A stretch of DNA of 64,000 bases from Methylotenera_A sp044228245 (GTDB lineage Bacteria > Pseudomonadota > Gammaproteobacteria > Burkholderiales > Methylophilaceae): contig JBGAVG010000008.1 in assembly GCA_044228245.1 (NCBI GenBank), positions 18,933 to 82,932 of the forward strand. Direction: 5' to 3'. The notes under the pieces were generated by a model that saw nothing but the letters and a program-made list of their open reading frames with translations, was not told the DNA's origin and ran no database searches. Shown here in pieces: positions 25,302-34,612 of this stretch (position 1 is its first letter; every line of letters begins with the position of its first letter). A program made the position numbers and the translations under genes.

Positions 25302-26011
25302 GTGCGTGATTGTTTAGATATCGCCACCAGCGCCGTGCGCGCTGAAGTTGCATCGCTGATGGGTGACTCAAACAGAAAGCGAAGTATCTGTGGGCTTCCC
25401 GCACTGTTTTCAGCTTTTACATCAAAGCCGTCGCAGTCGATGCCTAACATTTCCGCGTGCTGTGCGTCGAACCCGTGAAAGTGCCTGCAATATGCTAGCA
25501 AGCTATCCATGTGATCGTTGTTCATATGTTCGATAATATTTGTTTCAACCGCTGCAAGCTGATTGGCGGGTGGCGTCATCTCGACACCGGCCATCCATGA
25601 CATCTTGCCGAAACCTGCGATATAACGTGCTTGCGTAATCTGGATGCGGTAAAAGGCAAAATCATGCATATCAAAATAACCCACCGCCTGCGGCAAATAG
25701 CGCAGATAGCGGGCACGTAAATCAGCGTCTTCCTTGTTGATTTTGATGGCTTTGCCCTGCAAGGTCAGGCGCGCATTGGCCTGCAAGTCTTCCATGCCGG
25801 CAAATACCAGCAATGACACTTTAGGATTAGCGATGATGTTTTTGGTATGTTCAGCGATGTTGCTGATCAATATCACAGGCTGACAATCGTGATCTAACAC
25901 AAAAGGTGCTACCGAGCCGAAAGGATAGCCCTCGAATTTGGCAGAGTGGGTGGAAAGGATGCCGCTATGCGTGCTGCGCAGGAATTGTCTGGCTTCTAGG
26001 CTTAGGCTCAT
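25298..26011 (-). CDS. HugZ-like heme-utilisation / pyridoxamine-oxidase-fold protein
   Basis: The 237-residue protein has an N-terminal split-barrel FMN-binding-type domain (about 5-145; GILSTHSAKFEGYPFGSVAPF is typical) and a C-terminal DUF2470 domain (about 158-235; NIIEHMNNDHMDSLLAYC). This architecture matches HugZ-type heme oxygenases and heme-utilisation proteins. It could instead be a flavin-dependent oxidoreductase of unknown substrate. It is translationally coupled by 4-base overlaps to wrbA upstream and to the DUF2069 gene downstream. Confidence 0.87.
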   Translation of the reverse strand: MSLSLEARQFLRSTHSGILSTHSAKFEGYPFGSVAPFVLDHDCQPVILISNIAEHTKNIIANPKVSLLVFAGMEDLQANARLTLQGKAIKINKEDADLRARYLRYLPQAVGYFDMHDFAFYRIQITQARYIAGFGKMSWMAGVEMTPPANQLAAVETNIIEHMNNDHMDSLLAYCRHFHGFDAQHAEMLGIDCDGFDVKAENSAGSPQILRFLFESPISDATSARTALVAISKQSRT

Positions 26012-26604
26012 TTGGCAGATAAGTTCAATGCGGTTTCAGCTAGGCGTTTGCCCAGCGCGATGCACAGTTTTTTCTCATCTTCAGTAATCGGTTTGTCATC
26101 CATGACACCACCGATGTGGCTCGCTCCGTAAGGCGTGCCGCCAGACGTTGTGCTGGATAAAGTCGGCTCTGAGTAAGGCAGGCCCACGATAATCATACCG
26201 TGGTGCATCAGCGGCAACATCATGGTGAGCAAGGTGCTTTCATTGCCGCCGTGCATGGAGCCAGTGGAAGTAAACACCGCGGCAGGCTTGCCGATAAGCG
26301 CGCCTTTTAGCCATAAACTGGTTGTGCCATCTAAAAAGTATTTCATAGGGGCAGCCATGTTACCAAAGCGGGTAGGGCTTCCCAGCGCCAGCCCTGCACA
26401 TTCTTCCAAATCTTTCAGTTCTGCATAAGGTGCACCTGAGGAAGGGATTTCAGGTTCAGTCGCCTCGCAATTGGCAGATACTTTCGGCACGGTGCGGATA
26501 CGCGCCTTTGCCTTCGGTACACTCTCAATTCCGCGCGCAATCAGGTTCGCCATGTCGCGCACTGCGCCGCCCTGAGAGTAGTAAAGGACTAAGATTTCGG
26601 TCAT
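26008..26604 (-). CDS. wrbA: NAD(P)H:quinone oxidoreductase WrbA
   Basis: This is a flavodoxin-fold FMN enzyme that reduces quinones with two electrons, avoiding semiquinone radicals. The 198 residues show the FMN phosphate loop YYSQGGAVRDMA (about 8-19), GSPTRFGNMAAPMKYFLD (about 75-92), the WrbA motif STGSMHGGNESTLL (about 113-126) and the DDKPITEDEKKL region near the C-terminus. A 4-base overlap with the HugZ-like gene indicates an operon; purB lies 1 base upstream on the same strand. Confidence 0.96.
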   Translation of the reverse strand: MTEILVLYYSQGGAVRDMANLIARGIESVPKAKARIRTVPKVSANCEATEPEIPSSGAPYAELKDLEECAGLALGSPTRFGNMAAPMKYFLDGTTSLWLKGALIGKPAAVFTSTGSMHGGNESTLLTMMLPLMHHGMIIVGLPYSEPTLSSTTSGGTPYGASHIGGVMDDKPITEDEKKLCIALGKRLAETALNLSAK

Positions 26605-26605
26605 G

Positions 26606-27976
26606 TTAAATATGTTTAGTTAATTCTACTGCTTTACCAATATAACTGGCAGGTGTCATTTCCAGCAGTGTCTGTTTTGCCTCTGCTGGAATTTCCAGGC
26701 CGCTGATGAACGCGTGCAATGAGGTTTTATTGATGCCGCCTTTGCCGCGAGTGAGCTCTTTTAACTGCTCGTATGGGTTTTCGATGCCATAGCGGCGCAT
26801 CACGGTCTGGATCGGTTCGGCGAGCACTTCCCAGCTACTGTCCAAATCTTCGGCCAGTTTGTCAGAGTTGATTTCCAGCTTGTTCAGCCCACGCAGGCAG
26901 GAATCGTAACCCAGCAAGGTGTAGCCAAACGCTACGCCCATATTGCGGAGTACGGTGGAGTCGGTGAGGTCGCGTTGCCAGCGTGAAATCGGCAGCTTTT
27001 CCGCCATGTGGCGCAGGATGGCGTTAGCGATGCCCAGGTTGCCCTCAGAGTTTTCAAAGTCAATCGGGTTGACTTTATGCGGCATGGTAGATGAGCCGAT
27101 TTCGCCTGCTTTTACTTTTTGCTTGAAGTAGCCGACTGAGATATAGCCCCAGATATCGCGGTTCAGGTCGATCAGAATGGTATTGATGCGGCTTAAACAG
27201 TCGTACACCTCTGCCATGTAGTCGTGTGGCTCAATCTGGATGGTCATCGGGTTGTAGGTCAAACCCAGAGATTCGACGAATTTTTTGGCGAAACTTTCCC
27301 AGTCAAAGTTTGGGTAGGCAGACAAGTGTGCATTAAAGTTACCGACCGCGCCGTTAATCTTGCCAAGTATCTCATTGTTTTGTAATTGCTTTTGTTGGCG
27401 CTGCAGGCGATACACTACATTCGCCAGCTCTTTACCCATGGTGGTAGGCGATGCAGTTTGGCCATGGGTGCGTGAGAGCATCGGTTGGCCTGCCAATTGT
27501 TGCGCAAGCTCTGTCAGGCGTGCAATCAGGCTGGCTAAAAATGGCAGCATCACAACGTCGCGCGCGGTCTTAAGCATCAGGCCATGTGAAAGATTATTGA
27601 TGTCTTCAGAAGTGCAGGCAAAGTGAATGAATTCACTGGCTTTCTTGATTTCCGGGTTGCCGTCAAACTTCTCTTTAAGCCAGTATTCCAGCGCTTTAAC
27701 ATCGTGGTTGGTGCGCACTTCAATCGCTTTTACTTGCGCTGCATCGGCCTCGGAAAAGTTCGCAATTGCTGTGTCTAGCTCTTTAATCGTTGCCGCACTA
27801 AAAGGCGCGATTTCCGCCAGTTCAGGCGCGGCTGCCAGGGCCTTGAGCCATTCTATCTCGACCCAGGCGCGGTGTTTAATCAGTGCATATTCACTGAAAT
27901 AGGGACGTAGTGCGTCAAGTTTAGATTGATAGCGGCCATCAAGAGGGGATAGTGCATTGAGGGTGGTAAGCGACAT
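26606..27976 (-). CDS. purB: Adenylosuccinate lyase
   Basis: PurB performs two fumarate-releasing steps in purine synthesis. The 456 residues match the E. coli-type long form. Motifs are NALSPLDGRYQSKL at the N-terminus, TSEDINNLSHGLML (about 121-134), HGQTASPTTMGKELANV (about 170-186) and the signature GEIGSSTMPHKVNPIDFENSEGN, with the flexible catalytic loop SSTMPHKVNP near 294-303. It is separated from prpD downstream-facing genes by 84 bases. Confidence 0.97.
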   Translation of the reverse strand: MSLTTLNALSPLDGRYQSKLDALRPYFSEYALIKHRAWVEIEWLKALAAAPELAEIAPFSAATIKELDTAIANFSEADAAQVKAIEVRTNHDVKALEYWLKEKFDGNPEIKKASEFIHFACTSEDINNLSHGLMLKTARDVVMLPFLASLIARLTELAQQLAGQPMLSRTHGQTASPTTMGKELANVVYRLQRQQKQLQNNEILGKINGAVGNFNAHLSAYPNFDWESFAKKFVESLGLTYNPMTIQIEPHDYMAEVYDCLSRINTILIDLNRDIWGYISVGYFKQKVKAGEIGSSTMPHKVNPIDFENSEGNLGIANAILRHMAEKLPISRWQRDLTDSTVLRNMGVAFGYTLLGYDSCLRGLNKLEINSDKLAEDLDSSWEVLAEPIQTVMRRYGIENPYEQLKELTRGKGGINKTSLHAFISGLEIPAEAKQTLLEMTPASYIGKAVELTKHI

Positions 27977-28060
27977 AAAAAGCTTTCAAACAGCGGTTCG
28001 ATAAACCGCTATTTTACCCTAAATTCTAATTGCTTATTAGTTGCTTGCTCTTGACTGAGG

Positions 28061-29521
28061 CTATATAGTGAACATGTCCACAAACTCATTTGCTGGCATC
28101 GATTCCAGCCTGGTTTGGTCTAAGCATAAAGCTAGAATATCCGCTTGTTTTTTTGCATCAAAACGCCGCGCCAAGTTTACTTTGAATTTTTTCACTAACT
28201 CTGGGATGCCTTCAGCGCGGCGGCGGCGGTGTCCGATAGGATATTCCACCGCAATATTGTTTGAGCTTGATCCGTCTCTGAAAAAAATCTGAATCGCGTT
28301 GGCGATCGAGCGTTTTCCCGGGTCGTGATAATCGCGCGTATATTCTGGGTTTTCCACACATAGCATTTTGCTTCTAAGCGCGTCAATTCTTGGGTCTGCC
28401 GCTGCTGCATCTTCGTAATCCTGTGCAGTGAGGCTGCCCTTGATTAAGCCGACTGCCGCCATGTATTGAATGCAGTGGTCGCGGTCAGCTGGGTTGTTGA
28501 GCGGGCCAGTTTTGTCGATGATGCGAATGGCGGACTCATGCGTGGTGATGACGATTTTATCGATTTGCGAGATTTGCTCTAAGGTTTGCAATTTGTTTCC
28601 AACTTCTTTGTTAAGCTGGAAGGCGCATTCCACTGCGGTCTGGGCATGAAATTCAGCAGGGAATGAGATTTTGAACAACACGTGTTCCATCACGTATGAG
28701 CCATACGGGCGCTGGAACTTGAAGGCGTTGCCTTTGAACAGCACATCATAAAAACCCCATGTTTTGGCGGTGAGTGCGCTTGGATAGCCCATCTCGCCTT
28801 GCATCGTCATCCAGGCCAAACGCACGGCGCGACTTGTGGCGTCACCCGCTGCCCATGATTTTCGTGAACCGGTATTCGGGCTGTGACGATAGGTACGCAG
28901 GCTTTGCCCATCGACAAAAGCGTTAGAAACCGCGTTGATAATATCCTCTTTATTGCCGCCGAGTAGCTTCGTTACCACCGCTGTTGAAGCGATTTTCACC
29001 AAGATGACATGGTCCAAACCTACGCGGTTGAAACTGTTTTCAAGCGCCAGTACGCCTTGAATTTCGTGTGCCTTAATCATGGCAGTTAGCACATCTTTGA
29101 TGGTGAGCGGTGTTTTGCCTTCGGCTACATTTTTACGTGAAATGTAGTCTGCAGTCGCCAAAATGCCGCCCAGATTATCTGATGGATGCCCCCATTCCGC
29201 GGCCAGCCAGGTGTCGTTAAAGTCCAGCCAGCGAATCATTGCGCCGATGTTGAAGGCGGCAAGAATCGGGTCTAGCTGGAAATTTGTTCCGGGGACTTTT
29301 GCGCCATTTGGCACGACTGTCCCTGCAACCACAGGGCCAAGCAGTTTGGTGCAGGCAGGATAATCAAGTGCTTCAAAGCCGCATCCCAGTGTATCCATCA
29401 GGCAGTTGCGTGCGGTATCAAAAGCTTCATCGCTTTTGATTTCGTAATCGGCCACATAGTTGGCGATATCAACAAGGACTTGATCGGGCGCGGGGCGGAC
29501 GTTGGAAATGTGAGAGGACAT
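28061..29521 (-). CDS. prpD: 2-methylcitrate dehydratase
   Basis: PrpD dehydrates 2-methylcitrate to 2-methyl-cis-aconitate in the methylcitrate cycle. The 486-residue length is typical of the MmgE/PrpD family. Recognisable stretches are RNCLMDTLGCGFEAL (about 38-52), WLDFNDTWLAAEWGHPSDNLGG (about 98-119), SRKSWAAGDATSRAVRLAWM (about 222-241) and the C-terminal EYPIGHRRRRAEGIPEL. It is the last gene of the minus arm: CitE-like, MaoC, CitE-like, prpB, prpC, prpD. The rehydration step can be done by AcnB, encoded at the other end of the island. Confidence 0.96.
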   Translation of the reverse strand: MSSHISNVRPAPDQVLVDIANYVADYEIKSDEAFDTARNCLMDTLGCGFEALDYPACTKLLGPVVAGTVVPNGAKVPGTNFQLDPILAAFNIGAMIRWLDFNDTWLAAEWGHPSDNLGGILATADYISRKNVAEGKTPLTIKDVLTAMIKAHEIQGVLALENSFNRVGLDHVILVKIASTAVVTKLLGGNKEDIINAVSNAFVDGQSLRTYRHSPNTGSRKSWAAGDATSRAVRLAWMTMQGEMGYPSALTAKTWGFYDVLFKGNAFKFQRPYGSYVMEHVLFKISFPAEFHAQTAVECAFQLNKEVGNKLQTLEQISQIDKIVITTHESAIRIIDKTGPLNNPADRDHCIQYMAAVGLIKGSLTAQDYEDAAAADPRIDALRSKMLCVENPEYTRDYHDPGKRSIANAIQIFFRDGSSSNNIAVEYPIGHRRRRAEGIPELVKKFKVNLARRFDAKKQADILALCLDQTRLESMPANEFVDMFTI

Positions 29522-29540
29522 GAAACTTCCCTAAAAATAA

Positions 29541-30695
29541 TTATCGTTTTTCCAGTGGTACATAAGGCCGGTTTTCTGGCCCCGTATATTCCGCATTAGG
29601 GCGGATGATTTTGTTGTCAATGCGCTGCTCAATGACATGCGCAACCCAGCCTGTGGTGCGTGAGATCACAAAAATCGGCGTGAACATGCTAGTAGGAATG
29701 CCCATCATGTGGTAGCTGGATGCGCTGTACCAATCCAGATTAGGGAACATCTTTTTCTCGCGCCACATGGTTTCTTCAATGCGTGCAGAGATGTCAAAAA
29801 GCGTCATATTGCCGTTATCTTCGCCTAATTTACGTGAAACCGCTTTAATTGATTCATTTCTTGGGTCAGCAATCGTATATACAGGATGGCCAAACCCGAT
29901 AATGATTTCCTTGCGTGCTATGCGTTGCATGATATCAGTTTCGGCTTCATCTGGAGTTTTGTATCGCGCGATAATTTCCATCGCAGCCTCGTTAGCGCCG
30001 CCATGTTTTGGGCCGCGCAGCGCACCAATCGCTCCGGTAATGCAGCTATACATATCAGATAAGGTGCCTGCAATCACCCGTGCAGTAAAAGTAGATGCAT
30101 TAAACTCATGCTCGGCATACAGCACCAGCGAGGTATTCATGGCATCAATATGCAGTTGACTGGGGGGGGTGCCGTGCAGCAGATGCAAAAAGTGTGCGGC
30201 AATAGAGTCATCATCAGTTTCCACGTCAATGCGCTTGTGATTGTGGTTAAAGTGATACCAGTACAATAAAATCGAGCCAAAGCAGGCGATGAGCCTGTCG
30301 CCCAATTTTTTTGCATCATGTATGTTACGGTCTGAAGCTTCTGGCTCTAATGTGCCAAGCATAGAACAGCCGGTACGCATCACGTCCATAGGGTGTGCTG
30401 TTTTGGGAATGCGCTCTAATACCTCTTTTAATTCAGTTGGCAAACCGCGCAATTTTTTTAACCGCGCATGATAGGCTTTTAATTCTTCTACAGTTGGTAA
30501 TTCACCGTGTATCAGCAAGTAGGCTACTTCCTCAAAAGTGGCATGTTTAGCTAACTCTAAAATGTCATAACCACGGTAGTGCAAATCATTGCCTGTATGG
30601 CCGACTGTGCAGATTGCTGTGCTGCCCGCTGCCACGCCAGCAAGGGCGACACCTTTTTTCTTTTTGGGTTCATGCGTTGTGATAGCTTCCGACAT
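29541..30695 (-). CDS. prpC: 2-methylcitrate synthase
   Basis: PrpC condenses propionyl-CoA with oxaloacetate. The 384-residue length is short like PrpC and unlike citrate synthase (~430). Motifs are YRGYDILELAKHATFEEVAYLL (N-terminal), catalytic-site EHEFNASTFTARVIA (about 203-217), GALRGPKHGGANEAAMEI (about 226-243) and GFGHPVYTIADPRN (about 273-286). The ATG at 30695 is chosen because GGAGG lies 11-12 bases upstream and the prpB TAG ends one base before it; an upstream in-frame start would overlap prpB by about 40 bases. Confidence 0.95.
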   Translation of the reverse strand: MSEAITTHEPKKKKGVALAGVAAGSTAICTVGHTGNDLHYRGYDILELAKHATFEEVAYLLIHGELPTVEELKAYHARLKKLRGLPTELKEVLERIPKTAHPMDVMRTGCSMLGTLEPEASDRNIHDAKKLGDRLIACFGSILLYWYHFNHNHKRIDVETDDDSIAAHFLHLLHGTPPSQLHIDAMNTSLVLYAEHEFNASTFTARVIAGTLSDMYSCITGAIGALRGPKHGGANEAAMEIIARYKTPDEAETDIMQRIARKEIIIGFGHPVYTIADPRNESIKAVSRKLGEDNGNMTLFDISARIEETMWREKKMFPNLDWYSASSYHMMGIPTSMFTPIFVISRTTGWVAHVIEQRIDNKIIRPNAEYTGPENRPYVPLEKR

Positions 30696-30696
30696 G

Positions 30697-31581
30697 CTAT
30701 TTTCCCTCCCTGAAGAGCTGATCCAGCTTCTGCTCATAGGCGTGATAACCTAAGTGTTCATAAAGCTCGGCGCGTGTCTGCATCAAATCCAGCACGTTTT
30801 TTTGGGTGCCTTCTTTTTTTACAGATTGATATACCTTAAGAGCAGCCTGGTTCATCGCCCTGAACGCCGAGAGCGGGTACAGCACTATGCTGACATTCGC
30901 TGTTGCCAGTTCATTTACAGTGAATAATGGCGTGCTGCCAAATTCGGTAATGTTGGCGAGCACCGGTACTTTTACAGCTTCGGCGAACTGTTTGTACATG
31001 CCGAGCTCGGTGATTGCTTCCGGGAACACCATGTCGGCGCCTGCCTCGACGCAGGCACAGGCGCGGCCAATCGCAGACTGCAAACCTTCGACAGCTAATG
31101 CATCGGTGCGCGCCATGATGACAAAATCCGGGTCGGTTTTCGCATCCACAGCCGCCTTGATGCGGTCAACCATTTCTGCCTGACTGACAATGGCCTTATT
31201 TGGGCGATGCCCGCAGCGCTTCGCCTGTACCTGGTCTTCGATGTGCACCGCTGCGGCGCCTGCTTTAATCACGCTTTTAATAGCGCGCGCAATGTTAAAA
31301 GCACCGCCAAACCCTGTGTCGATATCCACCAGCAAAGGCGTATCAACCGCATCAGTAATGCGGCGCACATCGATGAGTACATCTTCCAGCGTCGAAATGC
31401 CTAAATCAGGTGAGCCCAGTGAGCCGGCAGCCAGCCCGCCGCCAGAAAGATAAAGCGCCTTATAACCAGTCTGCGTAGCAAGCATGGCATGGTAGGCATT
31501 AATGGCACCGATAATCTGCAACGGTTTTTCGAGGATGAGTGCCTGACGAAATCTTGCGCCAGCTGAGGTTGCGGTTGTCAT
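30697..31581 (-). CDS. prpB: 2-methylisocitrate lyase
   Basis: PrpB splits 2-methylisocitrate into pyruvate and succinate. The 294 residues show the isocitrate-lyase-superfamily active-site loop K121-R122-C123-G124-H125, the metal-site stretch LLVDIDTGFGGAFNIAR (about 83-99) and HIEDQVQAKRCG. The PrpB-specific tail ELYEHLGYHAYEQKLDQLF is intact. It is co-transcribed with prpC and prpD. Its products feed SdhCDAB (succinate) and AceEF (pyruvate), both present in this window. Confidence 0.96.
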   Translation of the reverse strand: MTTATSAGARFRQALILEKPLQIIGAINAYHAMLATQTGYKALYLSGGGLAAGSLGSPDLGISTLEDVLIDVRRITDAVDTPLLVDIDTGFGGAFNIARAIKSVIKAGAAAVHIEDQVQAKRCGHRPNKAIVSQAEMVDRIKAAVDAKTDPDFVIMARTDALAVEGLQSAIGRACACVEAGADMVFPEAITELGMYKQFAEAVKVPVLANITEFGSTPLFTVNELATANVSIVLYPLSAFRAMNQAALKVYQSVKKEGTQKNVLDLMQTRAELYEHLGYHAYEQKLDQLFREGK

Positions 31582-31610
31582 ATTTAATACCTGATTTAAA
31601 TATAGTAAAA

Positions 31611-32597
31611 CTAGCTAAAAAAAGCTTGAATAGCTTCGTCTGGAATTGCTGCCATAGTCAGCTTGGCTTTTTGTAAAACTTCCCAAAAATAGCGATAAGT
31701 GGCTCTGTCGTGCAATTCTCCTGCATACTGGATCGGCCCCCAATCTGCTTGCTGTGCAGCAAGCAGGATATTTGCGGCATCCGCTACCTCGTCAAAATTG
31801 GGTTTCATGGCATCGACAATGGCTTGAATTTGTGTGGGATAAATACTCCACATGCGCATAAAGCCAAATTCGTTACGGGCTCTGGAAGCATCGCTAAAAG
31901 TGGTTTCTACGTTTTTCAAATCGAGCGTTACGTTATGCGCTGGTACCACGCCATTAGCAAGCGCTGCAGCTACAACCTCGGCTTTGGCGCGTGCCAGCAG
32001 ACGATGCTCGAACTGACCTGGGCTACGCATTGCGCTGGCAGGAATCGCGCCGTGATGCGCGCTGACAAAATCCATCAGGCCGAAATCCAGCACTTGCACC
32101 CACGGCAACGTGGCGATTTCATGCGCTTGCCTGAGCGCGCCATGCGTTTCAATCAGAATATGTACCGGAATTTCGCGTTGAATACCAAAAAAGGTCGCCA
32201 TTTTCTGGATGTAAGCGATCATTTCTCTCGCTTGGGCGAGCATCGTGCATTTGGGAATCGTGATGTAGCTCAGCACCTGCCCGGCGCCGCCTACCAGAAT
32301 GTTGACATCCTGCTTCCAGGCGGGATGCGTGTAGTCATGAATGCGTGCGCCAGCCATTTTGTGTTTGTTGGCGTCGCTGTTTAATACGCGCACAATCATT
32401 TCCGCGTGCTCACGTTCCTGGCCGCTTGCCGCACCATCCTCGCAGTCGCAGGTGATATCAAACACCGCGCCGATACTGTCCTGCAGGGCAAGTGCTTTTA
32501 AGATGAGCTTTTCGCTGCCGGCGAAATGTTCGCACGCAGGAATCAGCGGAAAAGGTTTTTCGCCGCCAAAAAGTGCGTCTTTTGGATGGACTGCCAT
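31611..32597 (-). CDS. HpcH/HpaI-CitE-like CoA-ester lyase (malyl/beta-methylmalyl-CoA lyase type), copy 1
   Basis: This 328-residue TIM-barrel lyase has motifs PACEHFAGSEKLILKALALQD (first 20: PACEHFAGSEKLILKALALQ, about 20-39), FDITCDCEDGAASGQEREHA (about 46-65, acidic metal site), HILIETHGALRQAHEI (about 143-158) and SPGQFEHRLLARAKAEV. The family cleaves or forms malyl-, beta-methylmalyl- or citramalyl-CoA. The DCEDG form resembles the longer Chloroflexus/betaproteobacterial malyl-CoA lyases. Its start directly abuts the stop of the MaoC hydratase gene, which supports beta-methylmalyl-CoA as the shared intermediate. Exact substrate is inferred. Confidence 0.85.
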   Translation of the reverse strand: MAVHPKDALFGGEKPFPLIPACEHFAGSEKLILKALALQDSIGAVFDITCDCEDGAASGQEREHAEMIVRVLNSDANKHKMAGARIHDYTHPAWKQDVNILVGGAGQVLSYITIPKCTMLAQAREMIAYIQKMATFFGIQREIPVHILIETHGALRQAHEIATLPWVQVLDFGLMDFVSAHHGAIPASAMRSPGQFEHRLLARAKAEVVAAALANGVVPAHNVTLDLKNVETTFSDASRARNEFGFMRMWSIYPTQIQAIVDAMKPNFDEVADAANILLAAQQADWGPIQYAGELHDRATYRYFWEVLQKAKLTMAAIPDEAIQAFFS

Positions 32598-33668
32598 TTA
32601 ATTGCTCCCTCTGCGTGGCATGAGTACAGTGTAGTCAAGGTCTAGCACCACATTGGGGTGATAGCCGGTTTCAGATTTTATTTGCGCCAGGTCACTAGCT
32701 GGCATATTTTTGATGCCTGCCATGCGCAAACGCAGTGCGCCAATATCGGTACGGCCGGGCAATGCCCAAACGTCTAGCACTTCGGTCAGCGCATAGATCG
32801 TATCTCCTGCAAAACTGGGGCTGGCATGTGTTCCGGCATTAATGGCTAAGATGGAAATGGCGTTTTCCAGGCCGTCAAAACTCAAAGCGCGGCAAATAGA
32901 AATCGGCACGCCACCATACACCAGGCGTTTACCAAAGTTCGAGGATTGCATTGCGAAATCATCAAAATGCAAACGCGCATTATTCTGGTAAAGCCGTGTC
33001 GCGAGTGAATGGTCGCCATGATTAATCGTCATGCCGCCGGCATGATGGATGCGCTCGCCTGCCTGGTAATCTTCCCAAAAATACTGCCCGCCTGTGGCTT
33101 TATTATCAAAGTTTTTGGTAAAAAAATTGGCTGGAATATTCAAGCGTTCAGACGCAACAAAGTCCGGTAATACCGGAATAACTGTTTCGGAGGCCGGCGC
33201 CCTCGCATTGTTTTTGTGAACCATCACCCAGCGCACCCAGCTTAAAACAGGTTCATTTCTTTGGTTGATAGAGGTTGAGCGCACATAAACCACGCCGCTT
33301 TTGCCATTGGAGTTCTGTTTTAAGCCAATCACCTGGCTGGATGTGGAGAGCGTGTCACCCACAAAGACCGGCTGCAGAAAACGCACATCCGCATAACCTA
33401 AATTTGCCACCGCATTGACTGAAATATCCGGCACGGTTTTGCCAAAGGCGATATGAAACGCGAGTAAATCATCTATGGGCGTGGTTTTGTAGCCAAGTGA
33501 TTGCGCAAAAGGTTCGCTGCAATGCAGCGGGTTGCGCGAACCAGTAAGCGCAATATACAGCGCGCAATCGCCAGCGGTGATGGTGCGTGGCGTGGCGTGC
33601 TGAATCACTTCATTCAACGTGAAGTCTTCAAAAAAACGTCCTGCGTTGATTTTGGTAGAAACGGTCAT
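32598..33668 (-). CDS. MaoC-like hydratase, probable mesaconyl-CoA hydratase
   Basis: This 356-residue double hot-dog (MaoC-type) protein looks closest to mesaconyl-CoA hydratase (Mcd/Mch, ~345 residues), which interconverts beta-methylmalyl-CoA and mesaconyl-C1-CoA. Supporting stretches are GRFFEDFTLNEVIQHATPRT (about 10-29), FGKTVPDISVNAVANLGYAD (about 74-93), FLQPVFVGDTLSTSSQVIGL (about 96-115), VVYVRSTSINQRNEPVLSWV and the second-half hydratase site GDHSLATRLYQNNARLHFDD. Short itaconyl-CoA hydratases (~280) are less likely. It is wedged without spacing between two CitE-like lyases. The assignment from memory is strong but not tested. Confidence 0.84.
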   Translation of the reverse strand: MTVSTKINAGRFFEDFTLNEVIQHATPRTITAGDCALYIALTGSRNPLHCSEPFAQSLGYKTTPIDDLLAFHIAFGKTVPDISVNAVANLGYADVRFLQPVFVGDTLSTSSQVIGLKQNSNGKSGVVYVRSTSINQRNEPVLSWVRWVMVHKNNARAPASETVIPVLPDFVASERLNIPANFFTKNFDNKATGGQYFWEDYQAGERIHHAGGMTINHGDHSLATRLYQNNARLHFDDFAMQSSNFGKRLVYGGVPISICRALSFDGLENAISILAINAGTHASPSFAGDTIYALTEVLDVWALPGRTDIGALRLRMAGIKNMPASDLAQIKSETGYHPNVVLDLDYTVLMPRRGSN

Positions 33669-34550
33669 TTATATAAACTCTTCTTCTAATTCTGCAATCA
33701 TGTCGTGCAGTTTCAATAAGCGCTGCGCGGCTTTTACATGGTGATGTTCGACCAGTCTGTCGTTCACCACTACGGTGCCGCGACCTGATTCATTAGCTTC
33801 TTTAAGCGCCTGAATAATTGCGCGCGCATCTGCAACCTCGCTTGCTTTTGGTGTGTAGGCATCGTTACTGTAGGCAATTTGGCCGGGGTGCACGAGCGTT
33901 TTGCCGTCAAAACCCATGTCGCGGCCTAATCTGCAGGCGTATTCAAACGAATGCACATTCTTAAAGTCACTGGTGATGCCATCCACCACGCAGCGCCCAT
34001 AAGCGCGTGCAGCCAATATTACCAATGACAATGCAGTTAATATCGCGCTTTGCTCGTGCGTCACCCTCGCATGCAGCTGCGAGGTTAAATCCGATGTCGC
34101 TATCATCATGCAGACTATGCGGTCGGATGCTGCAGCAATTTCTTTGGCATTGAGCACCGCAACTGGGCTTTCTATCATCACCATAATCGGCATATGGCTG
34201 CCGCCTGCGTTATCCAGCAGTTTGAGCGCGGTATGCACATGCTCGGCCGATTCTATATTAGGAAATAGTATCGCATCCGCACCAATATTGGCGACGGCTT
34301 TGATGTCGTCATGCCCCCAGATGGAATCCAGATTATTCACGCGCACGATCACCTCACGCGAGCCATAGCCGCCTTGTTTTACCGCGGCGACAATGTTGTT
34401 GCGAGATTCTATTTTTGCGTCCACCAGAATCGGGTCACCCAGGTCGAGAATTACTGCGTCTGCAGGCAAGGTGCGTGCGCGGTTCAGATAGTGCAGGTTG
34501 CAACCGGGCACATAAAGTACAGAGCGACGCGGGCGAAAACAAAGTTCCAT
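33669..34550 (-). CDS. CitE-like CoA-ester lyase, copy 2
   Basis: This 293-residue HpcH/HpaI-family lyase is of the shorter CitE type. Motifs are RPRRSVLYVPGCNLHYLNRA (about 6-25), DAVILDLGDPILVDAK (about 31-46; usually DLEDAV), REVIVRVNNLDSIWGHDD and MVMIESPVAVLNAKEIA (about 122-138), MMIATSDLTSQLHARVT and DGKTLVHPGQIAYSND (about 216-231). Aspartate replaces the usual acidic pair only partly (LGDP), which may alter metal binding. Likely substrates are citramalyl-CoA or malyl-CoA. It is the promoter-proximal gene of the minus arm, divergent from the GntR gene across a palindromic operator candidate. Confidence 0.84.
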   Translation of the reverse strand: MELCFRPRRSVLYVPGCNLHYLNRARTLPADAVILDLGDPILVDAKIESRNNIVAAVKQGGYGSREVIVRVNNLDSIWGHDDIKAVANIGADAILFPNIESAEHVHTALKLLDNAGGSHMPIMVMIESPVAVLNAKEIAAASDRIVCMMIATSDLTSQLHARVTHEQSAILTALSLVILAARAYGRCVVDGITSDFKNVHSFEYACRLGRDMGFDGKTLVHPGQIAYSNDAYTPKASEVADARAIIQALKEANESGRGTVVVNDRLVEHHHVKAAQRLLKLHDMIAELEEEFI

Positions 34551-34612
34551 AAAAATAAGGTTTAGTTGTGTATTGAGCGATTATATAGATGGCTTTCTTG
34601 CGCTGTCAACAA

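Noticed and set aside
31710..32384. 224-codon plus-strand open frame
   Set aside because: It is antisense to the first CitE-like gene, with His/Arg-rich shadow composition and no family features.
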